A stretch of DNA of 64,000 bases from JBNGOQ01 sp050589645 (GTDB lineage Bacteria > Bacteroidota > Bacteroidia > Flavobacteriales > Flavobacteriaceae): assembly GCF_050589645.1 (NCBI RefSeq), contig NZ_JBNGOQ010000003.1, positions 248,001 through 312,000 of the forward strand, read 5' to 3'. Below the pieces are notes generated by a model. It made no database searches. It was not told where the DNA came from and saw only the letters and a program-made list of their open reading frames with translations. The position numbers and the translations under genes are program-made. Shown here piece by piece: positions 62,282 to 64,000 of this stretch. How positions within the stretch are numbered: the stretch's first letter is position 1; each line of letters opens with the position of its first letter.

Positions 62282-62356
62282 TGTCAGTTCGAGTGCAGTC
62301 GAGAACTCTTGTGGAGTCCTCTTTTTTATTACATCTCGACTGCGCTCGATGTGACA
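62282..62356. repeat. Palindromic repeat C, complete copy
   Basis: Ends GTCAGTTCGAGTGCAGTCGAGAACTC and ACATCTCGACTGCGCTCGATGTGACA, the most symmetrical copy in the window. Confidence 0.75.
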
Positions 62357-62376
62357 CCTGCGATGAATTTCCAAAA

Positions 62377-63621
62377 CTACAGCATCTTCCCGATAGAACC
62401 GGATTCGTGCATGGTAAGGGCGTAGATAAACTGGGGTTCCAATCCTTTTTCCTTACGGTGCGAAACAAAAACGATTGCAGTGCTGCTCTCCTTGGCTATT
62501 TTGTTGACCAAGGCCACAAAAAGTGCGGCACTTGTATCATCCAGTCCGGCCGTAGGTTCATCCAAAATAAGCAAGAGCGGGTGTTTGATCATGGCCCGTA
62601 CGGTCATGAGCAAACGCTGGTTTCCCATGGACATTTCATGAAAATAGGTGTCCTTCAGTTCCCATAGGCCGATGAGTTGCAACCATTCCTTGGCAAGCCT
62701 TAACTCGGCTTCGCTGGGCTTCACGTAAAGGCCCACGGAGTCGTGCAGTCCCGAGATCAGCATATGCTCCAGGCTATGGTAGCCCGTAAACTTGTCGGTC
62801 ATGGCCGGGGTAAAGTAACCAATGCGCTTTTTGATGTCCCAAATGCTTTCGCCACTGCCCTTTTTCTGGCCAAAAATATAAAGCTCCTGGCCGTAGCCCT
62901 TACTATTTTCACCGGTGATCATGGACAATAGGGTGGTTTTTCCACTTCCGTTCTTGCCAATGAGCTGCCAAAATTCCCCCGGCCCGATCTGCCAATTGAT
63001 ATCCCGGAGTATAGGTCTGCCCCCGTACTGAACGGATACGTTCTTAAAGGCGATCAACGCTTCTCCGTCAAAGGAAAAAAGCACCAATGGTGGTGGTATG
63101 GGTGCGGTAAAGGAGGTGTTGGTTTTGTCAGATACCGCGCCAAAGGGGTTCCTGGTACGGACCCGGCGTAGGGAGCGTCCTTCCAGCTCCACGAACTGGG
63201 TGATAAACGGCAAGAGGTCATGGCTTCTGCTTACGATCTGCACTAGGGGGGTATGTTCAGAAATGGTCTGTAGTCTTTTGACCAGATCGGCCTGTGTCTC
63301 CGTATCCAGATTGTCAAAGGGATTGTCCAGGATAAGAAAATCGGGCTGCGTTTTCAACAGGTGTTTCAGCAATGCTTTTTTTTGCTCACCACTGGACATG
63401 GATTTTAGGCTCTGGGCAACGCCTTTGGTAATTATTTTTTTATCGTGCCGTTCCTCCTCGTCCATAAATCGGTTCAATTCCAGTTTGGAGAAAAGTGCGC
63501 CCCGTTGGCCCTGTAGATCGGTAAAAAGATCATGGTCGGTTCCGCGCATGAGCAGATCAACGGCAAACCCCTTGTCCGATCGGTTATTGATAAAAATGGC
63601 CCAGTGTTGTCTTTGCCCCAC
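62377..63621 (-). CDS. ModF-like tandem ABC ATPase
   Basis: 414 aa with a GTG start; the frame remains open a little further upstream without an ATG. It has two ABC ATPase halves. The N-terminal half starts HWAIFINNRSDKG, where the Walker A GxxGxGK[ST] is lost, but retains MSSGEQKKALL and FLILDNPFDNLD (Asn in place of the catalytic Glu). The C-terminal half is intact: GKNGSGKTT near 223, SMGNQRLLMTVRA and LLLILDEPTAGLD. No transmembrane segments. ModF proteins are of unclear function, possibly molybdate-related; the fused ABC arrangement is certain, the name less so. Confidence 0.8.
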   Translation of the reverse strand: MGQRQHWAIFINNRSDKGFAVDLLMRGTDHDLFTDLQGQRGALFSKLELNRFMDEEERHDKKIITKGVAQSLKSMSSGEQKKALLKHLLKTQPDFLILDNPFDNLDTETQADLVKRLQTISEHTPLVQIVSRSHDLLPFITQFVELEGRSLRRVRTRNPFGAVSDKTNTSFTAPIPPPLVLFSFDGEALIAFKNVSVQYGGRPILRDINWQIGPGEFWQLIGKNGSGKTTLLSMITGENSKGYGQELYIFGQKKGSGESIWDIKKRIGYFTPAMTDKFTGYHSLEHMLISGLHDSVGLYVKPSEAELRLAKEWLQLIGLWELKDTYFHEMSMGNQRLLMTVRAMIKHPLLLILDEPTAGLDDTSAALFVALVNKIAKESSTAIVFVSHRKEKGLEPQFIYALTMHESGSIGKML

Positions 63622-63655
63622 GGCGTTGCGGTTATGTAGTTGGGAAAAATATGGA

Positions 63656-64000
63656 TTATTGGGGATAAACCCTAAAAATATGTACAGGATTGTCTCGGTA
63701 TACCGTGGTCGTGTCCAGCTGCATGCCCAGCTGCTTGGCCACTTTCTGGGAGGGAATATTGTCTACTTGAATAATAGAGATCAGCGAATCGGCAAGACCA
63801 CGGGCAAAGGCAAAGTTTTTGCATTTAAGGGCAGCCTCCGAGGCATAGCCCTGTTTCCAGTACCCGGGAAGGATGGAGTAGCCAATTTCCAGTTCCCGTC
63901 GTTGATCTACTTCTTGCACCAAAAGGCCACAGAGTCCGACCAATTTTCCGTTGGATTTTAGGACCAGTGCGTTCATACCGCCCAGGCCCTTTTCGTACCG
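63656..64000 (-). CDS. GNAT-family N-acetyltransferase, N-terminus outside window
   Basis: The frame is open to the right edge (115 codons in the window). EIGYSILPGYWKQGYASEAALKCKNFAF contains the acetyl-CoA pyrophosphate-binding pattern (here GYWKQGYA in place of Q/RxxGxG/A), followed by VDNIPSQKVAKQLGMQLD, the family's N-S-xx-V-xxKxGF segment. RimJ/RimL-like; the substrate is unknown. The stop is 35 nt before the ABC gene start. Confidence 0.88.
   Translation of the reverse strand, partial: RYEKGLGGMNALVLKSNGKLVGLCGLLVQEVDQRRELEIGYSILPGYWKQGYASEAALKCKNFAFARGLADSLISIIQVDNIPSQKVAKQLGMQLDTTTVYRDNPVHIFRVYPQ

Larger units (their letters stand above)
62007..62376. other. Intergenic region with terminator and two repeat C copies
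   Basis: About 370 bp between convergent secDF and the ABC ATPase gene. No gene seen; the short frames are repeat-derived. Confidence 0.6.

Overview
The window looks like a chromosomal segment of a marine-type Flavobacteriaceae bacterium (Bacteroidota). The evidence is a mix of family-level markers: DUF4153/DUF1361/DUF2911/DUF5916/DUF6588-type proteins, a fused SecDF, an HTH_34 winged-helix regulator, many SPII lipoproteins, -7 promoter elements of the TAnnTTTG type, almost no Shine-Dalgarno signals, and a tmRNA tag ending in YALAA. The genus cannot be fixed from the sequence; the Zobellia/Maribacter/Muricauda neighbourhood is a guess.

Layout. 1-767: edge-truncated lipoprotein. 1.2-10.5 kb: AT-rich accessory island with a single-chain Type ISP restriction-modification enzyme, a translationally adjacent 208-aa unknown protein and an SF1 (UvrD-like) helicase, then a stub of a DUF262/GmrSD-type gene, a PD-(D/E)XK-like protein, and a decayed tyrosine-recombinase tail next to a DUF2188 gene. 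11-22.5 kb: accessory metabolism and surface genes (SDR plus MDR oxidoreductases, two serine hydrolases, an alpha/beta hydrolase, TPR lipoprotein plus DoxX, a membrane AraC regulator divergent from a serine hydrolase plus DUF5916 protein). 22.7-26.5 kb: repeat-rich zone with a GIY-YIG gene, ssrA (tmRNA), a tandem array, a saccharopine/alanine-dehydrogenase-like gene and a DUF559 nuclease gene embedded in REP-like repeats. 27.7-31.5 kb: a six-gene minus-strand membrane/COQ4-like cluster containing its own winged-helix regulator and two matching operator-like palindromes. 32-64 kb: mostly core genome: S9 peptidase, DUF3857 protein, kdsA, typA, GIY-YIG, polyphosphate glucokinase, Nudix fusion, ftsE, a TPR/TonB-like/OmpA envelope block, amidohydrolase, DUF2911, asnB, gyrB, DUF6588, mdh, secDF, a ModF-like ABC ATPase and an edge-truncated GNAT.

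Best leads for something undescribed: (1) the ISP enzyme, 208-aa protein and UvrD-like helicase as one coupled unit; (2) small nuclease genes (DUF559, GIY-YIG) sitting exactly between copies of palindromic repeats, reminiscent of RAYT/REP pairs but with nucleases; (3) a short GC-rich micro-element inserted at the same point of two unrelated palindrome families; (4) a winged-helix regulator with identical TACTTTG-N5-CAAAGTA sites before two genes of its cluster. All similarity statements are from reading the protein sequences by eye; no database search was run.
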